Shown here piece by piece: positions 48,701 to 58,544 of a stretch of DNA of 64,000 nt. Every line of letters starts with the position of its first letter. Position 1 is the first letter of the stretch. The notes below the pieces were generated by a model, which made no database searches, was not told where the DNA came from, and worked only from the letters and a program-made list of their open reading frames with translations. A program made the position numbers and the translations under genes. The stretch is from Lentinus brumalis (taxonomy: Eukaryota > Basidiomycota > Agaricomycetes > Polyporales > Polyporaceae), in the NCBI GenBank assembly GCA_001792895.1, contig MARA01000001.1, positions 3,596,001 to 3,660,000 of the forward strand, read 5' to 3'.

Positions 48701-49650
48701 CAAATGGAGACTTACGACGAGCTCACGAAGGCCATTGAGCCAGAGGAGAAGCACCATTTGCATCAATACCACCACGTCTATCTGGGCTCGCCTGACGCAA
48801 CTCTCTCTCTCGGCCGCCTCATCCAACGTCGGGGAGCCGAACCGGCGCTCAAGGGCCTTACGAAGAAGCTGGCCGTTCATATCAGGGCCACCGTTCAAAG
48901 CACCGCCAAAAAGGGCCAGGTGATCCCGTTGGCTGAGCTGCCGGCAGATCTCAAGGTGCGTGGGCTCAGCAGCCTTTCCAAATCCTGGCTCTTGCCAGTA
49001 AATGATGGAATCTCATTCGTTCGTAGATCACTCCGTTCAAGTACCTCAAGATCCAGTACGTCTCAATGGAGACATGGCGTGTCGCCCATGACCCCTTACG
49101 TTGCAACCCCAGTTTCTATCATGAACCGCGGTACGACTTTGTGATGTACCGCGGACCTATGCCGGATGAGTACCACTTCGGTGAACTCCAGTTCGTGTTT
49201 GCTTGCGACTATGACAACAAGACATTCCCAGTTGCAGTCGTCCGCGCTTATGATCCCGTCTACCTCCCTCGCTCCAAAATCGATGCTGCGCTTGGCATAT
49301 TCCGTCTTCGGGCTCGCCCTTACGGGAAACTGGGCAGTGGTCCAGAGGATTCGGACCGTGATGAAGGGGATCCCAACAGCGGTGCAGAGGATCCATACGT
49401 CCTGGTGCACCTGGGCTCGCTCGTACGCGGCGTGGTCGCTATCAGTGACTCAGGACTGACTGTGGACTATTCTCATGAAGACCCGCCATTCGTATCCATG
49501 GCCCACGAGGCGGAACTGGACATCTTCTGGAACGAGCACTATCGTCCGGAGTTTGAGCAGCCCCAGCCTGATGATCGTCTCATAGCTGACCTTGTTGATG
49601 GAGATATGTTCCTTCGACTACACCAGTACTTTCCTTTCTTAACTACCTGA
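45778..49650 (+). mobile_element. Plavaka-type DNA transposase gene (CMC superfamily)
   Basis: This is a long multi-exon gene. The first exon encodes a zinc-finger-like CAHCGQPVHIDMKVAHERAC. Disordered sequence follows, then Plavaka-family landmarks in order: RIDFELAEFSLKAGLNEPQ, YEFHHRDIWDVGVSLVQDPL, LPFVLYADKTRLSTFG, GYPIVVRLANLP, LILILVADYEEQC, LIRGLKGLFPCPVCLVPHD, DPHRSTSFDKLHAYETGLFG, FSDGSKYDDISR, NWEFPKNHSHAHVVMDIWLK and SEKMHRLLKEIYRDRTNFK. The Asp of YADK and of ADYEEQ fit the expected catalytic acids. The end is at FPFLTT, 49650. A likely one-base loss in the CCCC run at about 46430-46433 separates the N-terminal part from the core. Exon borders after 46.5 kb are approximate. The gene looks recently active or little decayed. 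Confidence 0.85.
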
Positions 49651-49884
49651 TAACTTGCGCCCTTTTTCGTTTATGTCTGCATGTTACTCTTGCTCAGTTA
49701 CCGGGTTCATTGCTATCCCCATCTTTCCCTGACGTCCGAACTGATCCTCCTCTTCACCACGACGTCCGACATTCCCCTACATTGCTTACACATGTTCATC
49801 AAGAAAGACAATGACATTGCTATGTGTACATTAACCAGTAGCGACCCCCATTGTTGTGGGCATGTCGTTCGGTCATTCATCGCA

Positions 49885-50802
49885 TCAAGGACTTTCCTGG
49901 TCCAAACGACACTTGCGTTTGGCGCTCCTCTCAACATCGCCCAGCAGAATAACCCCATCCATCACCATCTCCATGCTCCGAATGATTCTCAACTGTCCAC
50001 CACGGTCCTGACGTGTGATGGCCCGAGCCAGGGAGGGTATGGCAGCGGAGAGAAGTGTCAGCAGCATCCACTGCTCTTCCTCAACCGGCGTTGCCTGAGA
50101 GCCCTCCTTGCGCATGGAGCGCGCACATTTCCGCCATGCCTCTCCAAAGCGTAGAATAGATTCTTGCTCCTCACGAGTTGTCTGCACCTCCAGGATGGGG
50201 TCAAATTGCTGGGGATGCCATTCGGACTGGTGACGTTTGAGAATCGGCAGCTTACAGGCCGCAAGACCTTCGGCATAGCCTGATCCCGAGAGCATTCGGT
50301 TGAGGCGGATGTAGAATTCGGGGGACTCGTCTTCCTCCTCAGATTCACCGAATGATATGCCGAGCAACTTCAACTGCTCATCCAACCATGACGCGTCATA
50401 TTGATTAGTCCCTTGGCCGGGGGGTAGGCTTTCGGAGCTGCTCCTGAGAGGACTCGCTACAAACGATGACAGAATGCGGGTAAGTTCCAGGACATACTGG
50501 ATAATATCATGAGACTGACCTTGCGCATAAAGGATGGACTCATCAGGGTCCGACGGGATTTGCGACGGGATTTGCAGCAACTCCTCAGAAACATCAATGG
50601 GAGAGGACATGCAATCGTCCTCCTGAGCGCTATCAAACAGATGCTGGTTTTGCGTTGATGTCATATGACTGGACCAGGACGAGAGGTTGAGGAAAGAATG
50701 TTGGTCAGGACGGGGTTGTGATGAGAACGGAGCACATCCGAGGTTGGGCGGCTCTCGCCCCAGACTTTGCGGGGAATATTCCAACAGCTCGGAAATTTCC
50801 AT
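49885..50802 (-). CDS. Companion protein of the transposase region, unknown function
   Basis: This uninterrupted 305-codon frame starts MEISELLEYSPQSLGREPPN. It converges on the transposase gene, with 234 bp between the stops. The N-terminal half is Ser/Gln/Pro-rich. The C-terminal half is helical and charged, including REEQESILRFGEAWRKCARS, EEEQWMLLTLLSAAIPSLA and a basic end. No known domain is recognised. Convergent pairing with a Plavaka transposase suggests an accessory gene of the element, or a flanking gene of unknown origin. Additional 5' exons upstream of 50802 cannot be excluded. Confidence 0.5.
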   Translation of the reverse strand: MEISELLEYSPQSLGREPPNLGCAPFSSQPRPDQHSFLNLSSWSSHMTSTQNQHLFDSAQEDDCMSSPIDVSEELLQIPSQIPSDPDESILYAQGQSHDIIQYVLELTRILSSFVASPLRSSSESLPPGQGTNQYDASWLDEQLKLLGISFGESEEEDESPEFYIRLNRMLSGSGYAEGLAACKLPILKRHQSEWHPQQFDPILEVQTTREEQESILRFGEAWRKCARSMRKEGSQATPVEEEQWMLLTLLSAAIPSLARAITRQDRGGQLRIIRSMEMVMDGVILLGDVERSAKRKCRLDQESP

Positions 50803-51659
50803 GTTTGGTCTCAGCAGCCGTTCGGCCCTTTCGCGGGGACCAGTGGGACCGGTGAAAGGATATGTGTCGTGTTCTACAGTTCAGGATTTGGACAGACATG
50901 GGATGGATGTATGAGACTGGAAGAACCGCTTCAAGCAACTCACATGAGAGTTTGGTCTCGGGCGTACGCTGTGCACTGGCTCCTTTCATACCTGCGGGAG
51001 GTCGGGAAGAGTATAATTGCAATGGCACAACGGCAGTGGAGTACATGTACATAACCGGGCGTGCAGGACGTAGAAGAGAGTTGCGGCAATGGAGGTGTGG
51101 GTGAGCTGCGGTAAAGCACTTCGAGTACCGTGCAGAAGGGTGCCGGCACACCTTGCTGGTCTCACATTATACCTCTGCTCCGTGCCCGCACTCCTCGCGG
51201 CGGTGCTGTAATGCGGCAGTACTGTTTCCCGTGTCACGGGGAACAGGGGAACACGCACATCCAGTATCTTAGAACAGTGAGCGATGAAGGAGGCGCGCCT
51301 GCAATGATGCGCAAATACTCACCGGTGGGAAATCACAGCGTTGGTGAGGACACATTGTACGGACTTGCTAGGGCCCTTTGCTTTATCTGAGCTCATAAGA
51401 ACCTTCTGAGTTTGGTCGACTTCAGATCAATGGAGCCATCGAGGCTGAGGCCAATGAAGAACTCTTCAGGTGCAAGGGATGTTAGATAGGAAAGCAACCA
51501 GAGTGGGCACAGAATAGATGAGAGACCAAGAGGGCAGAAGACAGACGGCCCAAGACACAAGAGGCGAAATGATACGGAGGAGGAGAGCCTAGTTTCGTGA
51601 GCGCTAAGCAGGGCGGGGCGGGAACCGGCGCTAGCTGCCCCAGTTGACCCACCGCCACC
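50803..51659. other. Gene-free stretch between the companion gene and the next plus-strand frame
   Basis: The right end of the Plavaka element may lie here, but no inverted copy of 44.5-45.7 kb sequence was recognised. The 13-mer ACTCACCGGTGGG at 51317-51329 recurs at 63724-63736; its significance is doubtful. Confidence 0.3.
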
Positions 51660-52220
51660 ATGGTGCTGGGTGACGCCCCACCTTCCCCGCCTCCAACGCC
51701 GCCTCTCACTCCCGTTCCCCACGAGATCATCGATGTCGACGCGCTCCCTGATCTCCCAACTGTCAACCAACTTCATGATGCCCTACCGCCCGATGAATGT
51801 GACATCGTCTTTATGGGTTTTCAGCACGGCCAGACGGGACAGCTCACCAAACAACGGCTGGAAGCTGAGGGCGTCGCGTATATGGGCTTTGATCTGTCAC
51901 GTTCGCACCGGACAGACCCACTCGCGTCAAGTGTCGCCGGTCCCTCATCGTCCAGTGTTGGGAGGTGTGAGTTGCATTTCTTGTGGGTGAGCTGAGATTG
52001 TAGCTGATATGCTGCAGCGACAGTGCCAAACCGCCAATCCAGAATCAAGAGATTGGGGAAGGTCACAAACCGGGCAAGGCAGGGGATCAACATATCGGCC
52101 CAGCATGCCCCCGTCGCTGGACCATCCCTTCCCCAGAAGCATCACGGTATGCCCCTTGACATGAAACAGGCTGTCCGTCGTGAATTATGGGTGGAGATAC
52201 CCGTCTTATCGGCCAAAAAG
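51660..52220 (+). CDS. Unrecognised proline-rich protein, approximate model
   Basis: The start MVLGDAPPSPPPTPPLTP is preceded by a good CACC context. It continues through DALPDLPTVNQLHDALPPDE to a donor at 51965. After an acceptor at about 52017-52019, one frame reads LGKVTNRARQGINISAQHAP and then MKQAVRRELWVEIPVLSAKK to a donor near 52220. The phase between the two pieces is not clean, so the model is tentative. The proline-rich N-terminus is similar in style to the small gene at 63.1 kb. No family is recognised. Confidence 0.35.
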
Positions 52221-53309
52221 GTGCGTGTTTCTTGTCAAACATGCTCGTTGCTGATGAGGTGGTAGATGAGCAAGGTGCCAAGGAGACGTTAGGGGCATTA
52301 AACCACTCCCCCAGTCTCTGAGCAGCAGGGCGATGTCGTCTCCTACCGCCTGTGAAGGCCCCTGTCTCGCACCTGGACTCTGCGTCCCATCTTTTATCAA
52401 GTCCTCGCACACATGCTCCCCTGTGTTGTGTCTTCTACTTCACCACTTTCAGATCCTACACGCCGTTTGGTCTTAAGGAGCTCATGTATAAGTCCTAGTA
52501 AGCAATGCATCTCTGATACCCTACGGCCCGTCTTCAGCCCTCCTCGCCGCGCGCAGCACAGCGATGGTGGAGAGTCCAGGCAACGCAGAGATGAGGTAGA
52601 CGTGACACGTTGGCGACTTCATGATCTGGGGCCCTCCCTGTACATTCAGGTGATAGCTGCGATACGGGAGGCCCAAGACGATGCAGACAACGGTTTCCAC
52701 GGAATATCGAGCATGTGTCCTGACCTCCGAAGGCGTCGATGTCTCCGGCGCAGAGAAATGCATGAAATCTGTGAGCGATCTTCATATTTTACTCCGCGAC
52801 GATTGTCCTGAATGTACGTCTCATAGGTTCCAGAGCTACCTAGTATGTTGCTCAGTGCTGCTTCGCCGGCGTGGTGTTGCGGGTTGCAGAACAGGTTGTG
52901 CACCTGGACATCGCCGACCTTCTGCATCTAGGACATCACCGGCCGGCGCTTTTGCTCTGGTACGTCTTGGTCCTGCCGCGCCCGCACAAGAACAGACAGG
53001 TCAGTTCTCTCGTGCTCAGGTTTGTATACAAGACTTACTCATCGTTTGTCTGTCAGGTTGCCATTTCACCGCAGGCCGAGCTCGACCTGACGCGGCGAGT
53101 TGGCAACCACGCCTCGCCTGACGTCAACGCGAAAGAGAATGAAGGAGAGTCTGGCTCCGGGGTGAACAAGGAGTTGACAGAGATGGAGCACAAGTGGGAA
53201 GGCTCGGGATGCCAGAACAGGAGCCGTACGTCTTATACGCCGACACATACCGATATCAACGCTGAGAAGCACCCTCTCCCGTCGCGAACCACCGCCCACG
53301 GAGACCTAG
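52221..53309. other. Stretch of 1.1 kb without an assignable gene
   Basis: Open frames such as 52871-53407 (MVLRVAEQVVHLDIADLLHL) look partly protein-like but have no motif, and splice signals are inconsistent. It may contain further decayed gene pieces like those to its right. Confidence 0.3.
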
Positions 53310-53890
53310 GGCGGTGCGTCGATCCCCGTCACAAACGAGAACAAGAAAGAGTTCTTGCAGCTCTCTGCAAACTACCGCCTGTACTCGTCGATCAAGGCCC
53401 AGGTTGAGTCGCGCGTCGCTGGGTTTTACGATATCATCCCGAAGGACCTTGTTTCGATCGTAAGTTTACTTCTTCGCTTTCCTTGTTGCGGCCTAACTCT
53501 CCATTTCTAGTTCAACGAGCAAGAGCTGGAGCTGCTCATCTCTGGTACGCCCGACATCGACGTTGACGAGTGGAGGTCCGCAATGGAGTACAACGGCTAC
53601 ACGAGCTCCGACCCAGTTATCGTCTGGTAGTGGCACGCGCTCAAGTCGTTCAACCGTGAAGAGCGAGCGAAGGTGCTCAGCTTTGCGACAGGCATGTCGC
53701 GTGTGCCGCTCGGTGGCTTCGTCGAGCTGCAGGGTGCCCTGAGGGCACACAGCGCTTCTCAATACACAAGGCGTATGGTGACACGGACCGTCTTCCTCAT
53801 GCTCACACCTGTACGTCTCGTTGAATTGTGCTTTGAATCTGCACTCTGACCAGTTCTCTTCTGCAGGCTTCAACCAGATCGACCTCCCGC
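53310..53890 (+). pseudogene. TOM1/HUWE1-type HECT E3 ligase, C-terminal fragment
   Basis: Three exon-like blocks (about 53310-53459, 53511-53810, 53867-53890), with matching introns, encode the end of a HECT domain: GASIPVTNENKKEFLQLSAN, AGFYDIIPKDLVSI, FNEQELELLISGTPDIDVDE, AMEYNGYTSSDPVIVW, LKSFNREERAKVLSFATGMS, RFSIHKAYGDTDRLPHAHT and CFNQIDLPP, including the catalytic Cys of HTCFNQ. An in-frame TAG at 53628-53630 replaces the second Trp of the conserved WWW, and sequence after ELQG is scrambled. Everything 5' of the last 190 or so residues is missing. The fragment ends at the start codon of the next gene. It is a relic, not a functional ligase. Confidence 0.85.
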
Positions 53891-53891
53891 C

Positions 53892-55640
53892 ATGCTCCTG
53901 CGCTGTCGCACTCGACCAGCATCGACCCGTCTGCTGCGTTTCTTGCACTCGACGCCACTGCGGAGACGAGAACTATTCGACCCAAACAATGTCGAGCGCG
54001 CCAGCGACGAGGTCGACGTCTGCATCGTCGGTGGAGGACCTGCAGGGCTCAGTGCCGCCATCCGCCTGAAGCAGCTCGAGCAGGAAAAGGGACGCGAGGT
54101 GCGCGTTGTTGTTCTTGAGAAGGGTGCTGAAGTCGGTCAGTTCTACCCCCATGGCACCCTCACGGTCACTGACTCCAGCCCAAGGCTCGCACATCCTCTC
54201 CGGTGCCGTACTGGAGCCCCGCGGTCTGGACGAACTCCTCCCCGACTGGAAGAGCCGCGAAGGCCATCCGCTCACTCAACCCACCACCTCTACCTCCATG
54301 CGCTTCTTCACCGAGAAGTATGACTTCCGCATACCGCAGCCCCCGCAAATGGCCAAGATGGGCACCTATGTCATCTCTCTCTCCCGCGTTACCGCATGGC
54401 TCGGTAGCATCGCGGAGGAGATGGGCATCGAAGTGTACCCTGGGTTCGCTGGTGCAGGCCTTGTCTACAGTGAAGACGGCCGTAGTGTCCTAGGAGTGCG
54501 AACCAATGAAGTCGGCCTTGACCGCCAGGGGCGCATGAAGGACTCCTTCGAGCCCGGAATGGAGTTCCGTGCCCGCGTGACCCTCCTCGCAGAAGGTGCG
54601 CACGGATCGCTATCCAAGGAGGCCATCAGACGCTTCAAGCTTCGTGACGGACGCGACCCGCAAACTTATGGACTCGGACTCAAGGAGGTATGGCGCGTCA
54701 ACCCCAGCAAGCATGAACCAGGCAAGGTCGTCCATACCATGGGCTGGCCGCTCGACTTCCATACGTATGGCGGCGGCTGGGTATACCACATGGACAAAGG
54801 TCTGGTCTCGCTTGGGTTCGTGGTGGGACTCAACTACACCAACCCGTACCTCAGTCCGTACAGGGAGCTGCAGGTATGCCCTTGCGTATGGCTCATTCGT
54901 CCCACGCTCACGTCGCATCCAGCGCATGAATCACCATCCTTACTTCAGGAAGCTGCTCTCAGGCGACTCGTCACGGATAGCATATGGGGCGCGCGTGCTC
55001 AACGAGGGCGGCCTCCAGTCTGTCCCAAAGCTCCACTTCCCGGGCGGTGCGCTCATCGGGTGCTCCGCGGGATTCCTGAACGTCGCCAAGATCAAGGGCA
55101 CCCACAACGCGATGAAGACCGGTATGCTCGCCGCGGAGGCCGCGTTCGACGCGCTCGAGTCATCTGACGACGGCCCGGTCGACCTGAGCGCATATGAGGA
55201 GTCGTTCAAGAAGAGCTGGGTGTACGACGACCTGCACGAGGTGCGCAACGTGCGCCCGTCGTTTGACACTGGACTCGGACTCTGGGGTGGCGTTCGTTTA
55301 CTCGGGAATCGACACGCTCCTCTTGCGCGGCCGCACCCCCTGGACGTTCCGCAACAAGGAGGGCAAGAGCGATGCGGCGCACACAAAGCGCGCGAGCGAA
55401 TGCAAGCCGATCGAATACCCGCCGTTTGAGCCACCACTATCTACCGACCTACTGACGAGCGTCGCGCTCACTGGCACAAATCACGCCGAGGACCAGCCGG
55501 TGCATCTGCGCGTGCGCAGATACCTCGCACTAGGGGAGGACGTGGGCCGGGAGGGTAGCGACCCCGAGAAGGGGCTGCAGACGGAGAAGTGGACCGAGGA
55601 CGCGGAAGTGCGCCGGGAACACGTGAAGACTAACCGTATC
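53892..55640 (+). pseudogene. Electron-transfer flavoprotein-ubiquinone oxidoreductase, 3'-truncated copy
   Basis: Exons 53892-54135, 54185-54873 and from 54923 encode ETF-QO: a mitochondrial-type N-terminus (MLLRCRTRPASTRLLRFLHS), the FAD-binding DVCIVGGGPAGLSAAIRLKQ, GAEVGSHILSGAVLEPRGLD, VYPGFAGAGLVYSEDGRSVL, then DFHTYGGGWVYHMDKGLVSL, HFPGGALIGCSAGFLNVAKI and TDLLTSVALTGTNHAEDQPV. One extra base at about 55290-55296 breaks the frame between GLWGGV and YSGIDTLLL. After PVHLRV family similarity fades, and the C-terminal ferredoxin-like 4Fe-4S domain with its C-x2-C-x2-C cluster ligands is absent. Without the cluster the enzyme could not pass electrons normally to ubiquinone. It is a broken copy. 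Confidence 0.82.
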
Positions 55641-55754
55641 GCTCATGGTGCCGTACTCTGCTCGCTCGCCACAGTACGTACTCGGGCGCTTTGGGCCTAG
55701 TGTGGAACACCTCTATCTGCCCATACGAAATCTAGACAGTGCGTTGTCCTCCTC

Positions 55755-57179
55755 TTGCATTGCCCTGTGTGTCTCTGTGCTGATCTCCACGATGGTCTGA
55801 CAGAGCACGATCATGCGTATGACGGGTACTTTGAGCGGTACACCCGCGTGCGTACCCTGACGATCTTCATGGACTCGTACAACATGTGCCAAGGCGCGTG
55901 GTACATGCTGCCTGCCTTCCTCGAGCATGCAATCGGAGCGCAAAGCTGACGATCGACGTACGCGTGGAGTTCGTGACTGCTTTGAACGCGGTCATCGATT
56001 GGGCCGCGCTCGATCGTGTCAACGACGTACTCGAGGGCGCGAAGTTCTATGCTCTCCGGGAGGTTGAGGTCATCGTGCAGCATAAGGACGAACTTCCTTG
56101 GAGCCCAGCGAAGGATATGAAGCAGCTCCTCGAGCGGATCGAGGATCGGCTGTACGGGCTCGAGCTCCAGGTGACATGGCAAGTCGACATGTTCCAGACG
56201 AGCGAGATGCAGCTCCTCGACCGTCTTCTGTTGCCCAGCCTCTCCCCCAGGACTCTCCCCCGACTTCAGAGCCTCATGGTCCGCGCGCTGGGTACGCGAG
56301 GCACGCAGTTCCTCAGCATGCAGCGGAAAGCATTCGCGCCGTTGACGTCTCTCACGACGCTCACTCTCCGGGAGACTTATCATCAGAAGCTCCATGACGT
56401 ACAGATGCTCATTTGCGCGCTGCCACATCTCAAGACCTTCCGCTTCTCCACGGTGTCATGGGGAAAGGACCTAGACGAAGAGGAGATGATGTTGAAACCA
56501 CTACCCGATGGCCCTCACCTGGAGACGCTGTACGTCTCCTCAACATACCCGGAGAAGACTTTTATCTTGGTGGAGTGGCTGGCGCAGACACCGACAGGTC
56601 AATCACTCCGGAACCTGCACATACCCTTCTTTGCGCATAACGCCCCCGCTCTGGTTCCGTTCTTCGGGCCGACGGTACAATGCTTGTCGGTTCCAGTGTG
56701 GCGACTGCATGGTGCGTCCGTCTTGGGGCATAGCAGCAAGTAAGCATGTTGACGATCCGCTTGCAGCATCTTCTCTGGCGAGCTACACGTCTCTCGCTTC
56801 TCTCGTCCTTTTCGTGCACAGGTACCATCGCGCGACCGGTCGCTGGGAGGAGCTGCCCGTCGTCCTTGCGTCCCTTCCCTCACCCGGGCTCCTGCGTACG
56901 CTCACGCTCCAGCTGGAGCTAGAGCGAGTGCACTCCCATGACGAGATCTCGGATGCTGTCTTGCACGTCGATGCACTTCAGAAGGCAGACCAGGTGCTCT
57001 TCCCCGAGGAAGGGACGGTCGAGACGCAGTTCGGGAACCTCTGCGAGGTGACCGTTGTCGTTCGCACCTCATTTACGATGACCAAAGGCAAGCAGGACGA
57101 GTTCGGGGGGACGGTACGGGGGCTCATGTCGAGGACCACGGCGCGTGGAAAGTTGGTTGTCGAGTTCGAGAGCGCATGA
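55755..57179 (+). pseudogene. F-box/LRR-like protein, partial
   Basis: Leucine-rich, irregular LRR-like sequence runs from YTRVRTLTIFMDSYNMCQGA through IDVRVEFVTALNAVIDWAAL, LMVRALGTRGTQFLSMQRKA and HLETLYVSSTYPEKTF. A good intron (donor GTGCGT, acceptor CTTGCAG at about 56765) joins it to SSLASYTSLASLVLFVHRYH and an end at LVVEFESA (57179). The style is that of the large Agaricomycete F-box family, but the N-terminal F-box itself is not visible. A one-base frame change lies at about 55930-55945. It could be a real gene with unseen 5' exons or another captured fragment. Confidence 0.55.
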
Positions 57180-57370
57180 GTGCGCATGCCCGGGACGCCT
57201 TCGCCAGCAGGACGAGATCTTCCACATTTCGCTAGTATGCCTTTGCATATGGCAGAACATCCTGGCCATACTGTAGCGGTCGGACCTTATTGACATCATG
57301 CTCTGCGGTCATATTTATACTGTACTTGTCACTGCTTCCTACTCTGTACAACCCGAGCCCGCGGTCGACG

Positions 57371-58030
57371 TTACGTCTGCTCCCTGCCTTTCCAGAATGG
57401 ATCCTCCCACCACTGTCCGGTCACTTTGTGGGACACTACTCCTCTACGCACCGCACTCGCGCTATCTGGCAGAGATGGCGAGGCCAGCACCCACAAGTCC
57501 TCGATCCCTTCGCGGCGGGCGTATCCGACTAATCGGTGATAGTTGAGTCTTACGGCGTGTGGTCCATGGCTGTCGTCAGAAAGCGTGAAGCGACCGCCGT
57601 GTTCCATTACAATCTGTACGCCAATATCAGAATTCATGTCATCGGTGATCAGAGATATCGGGCGCACCTCCACGACATCGTCACTGGGATAAGCAGCATC
57701 CCAGCCTTTGCGGAACGCGGCAGCGTTCAACTCGAACAGAGCTCCGTACCTCACAGCATACTGCACGTTCCGCTGGATGCGTGCGAGAGCATCGGGGTAG
57801 TCGCGGAAGCGGAGGCCTGGGTTGTACAGTCTGCAGAGGTCGAAGTGGCCGATAACCTCGGGCTGGAAGCGCTGCATGAGCGTGTATTGTGCGTCGAAAT
57901 ACGCGTTTAGGAACGCCGCCATCGAGTCCGGGTGCGTGGCATCGGAGAACGAAGCAAGTGCCTTGTCGAACGTCGGCCGGTCGAAGTCGATCGGAATCCC
58001 GCCGACGTGATGCATGGACCCGACGAGGTA
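57371..58030 (-). pseudogene. Histidinol-phosphatase (PHP family), 5'-truncated copy
   Basis: Minus-strand sequence encodes the C-terminal two-thirds of HIS2-type histidinol phosphatase: YLVGSMHHVGGIPIDFDRPT, YFDAQYTLMQRFQPEVIGHF, DLCRLYNPGLRFRDYPDALA, YGALFELNAAAFRKGWDAAY, and after an intron (GTGCGC to GTACAG) HGGRFTLSDDSHGPHAVRL, ending with WWEDPFWKGREQT. The first part of the PHP domain, including the N-terminal metal-binding His motifs, is absent. Upstream sequence becomes unrelated at about 58030, just before the divergent ALG2 fragment. The remaining coding part is intact in frame. Confidence 0.82.
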
Positions 58031-58143
58031 TTGAGCAGCGGGCGCGAGGGTCAAGAGCAAGAGACATGTGCCTCGGCTACGGGCAGGTCCACGCACTATA
58101 GGACGCGCTGTGCTATCCCTGCCTCCTCCCCCACGACGTCGAC

Positions 58144-58486
58144 ATGGGCAGGAAACTCCACATCGCGTTTATACATCCGGACCTTGGCATTGGTCCGTAT
58201 TCGAGCACGTCCATGTGCACGCCGTAGCTGACACGGAGTCTGCAGGAGGTGCGGAGCGCCTCATCGTCGACGCAGCTCTCGGTCAGCAGAAACTCGGACA
58301 CAGCGTCGACATCTACACCTCCCACCACGACCCAGGACACTGCTTCGAGGAGACGCGAGACGGTACGCTGCTCGCGCGTCAGGCATAGCTCAAGGCTGCA
58401 GCAGTACGTCCACAGGAACCCTCCGCGTCCACCACGTCGTCTCGCCATTCCCCGACGCCATCTGTGGCAAGCTGCATGTTGTTTAT
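58144..58486 (+). pseudogene. ALG2 mannosyltransferase, N-terminal fragment
   Basis: Three short exons (58144-58192, 58246-58362, 58416 to about 58486) encode the start of the ALG2 alpha-1,3/1,6-mannosyltransferase of lipid-linked oligosaccharide synthesis: [55 protein letters not shown], then GTLRVHHVVSPFPDAICGKL and HVVYG. Splice sites and phases fit. After about 80 residues similarity stops and unrelated sequence leads into the TOM1 middle fragment. The second Rossmann lobe of the GT-B fold is missing. Confidence 0.82.
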
Positions 58487-58544
58487 GGGACTACTGTCAC
58501 GCCCCAGGCGGTCGACCTGCTGGCCACACTCCGCCCCACTGCAC

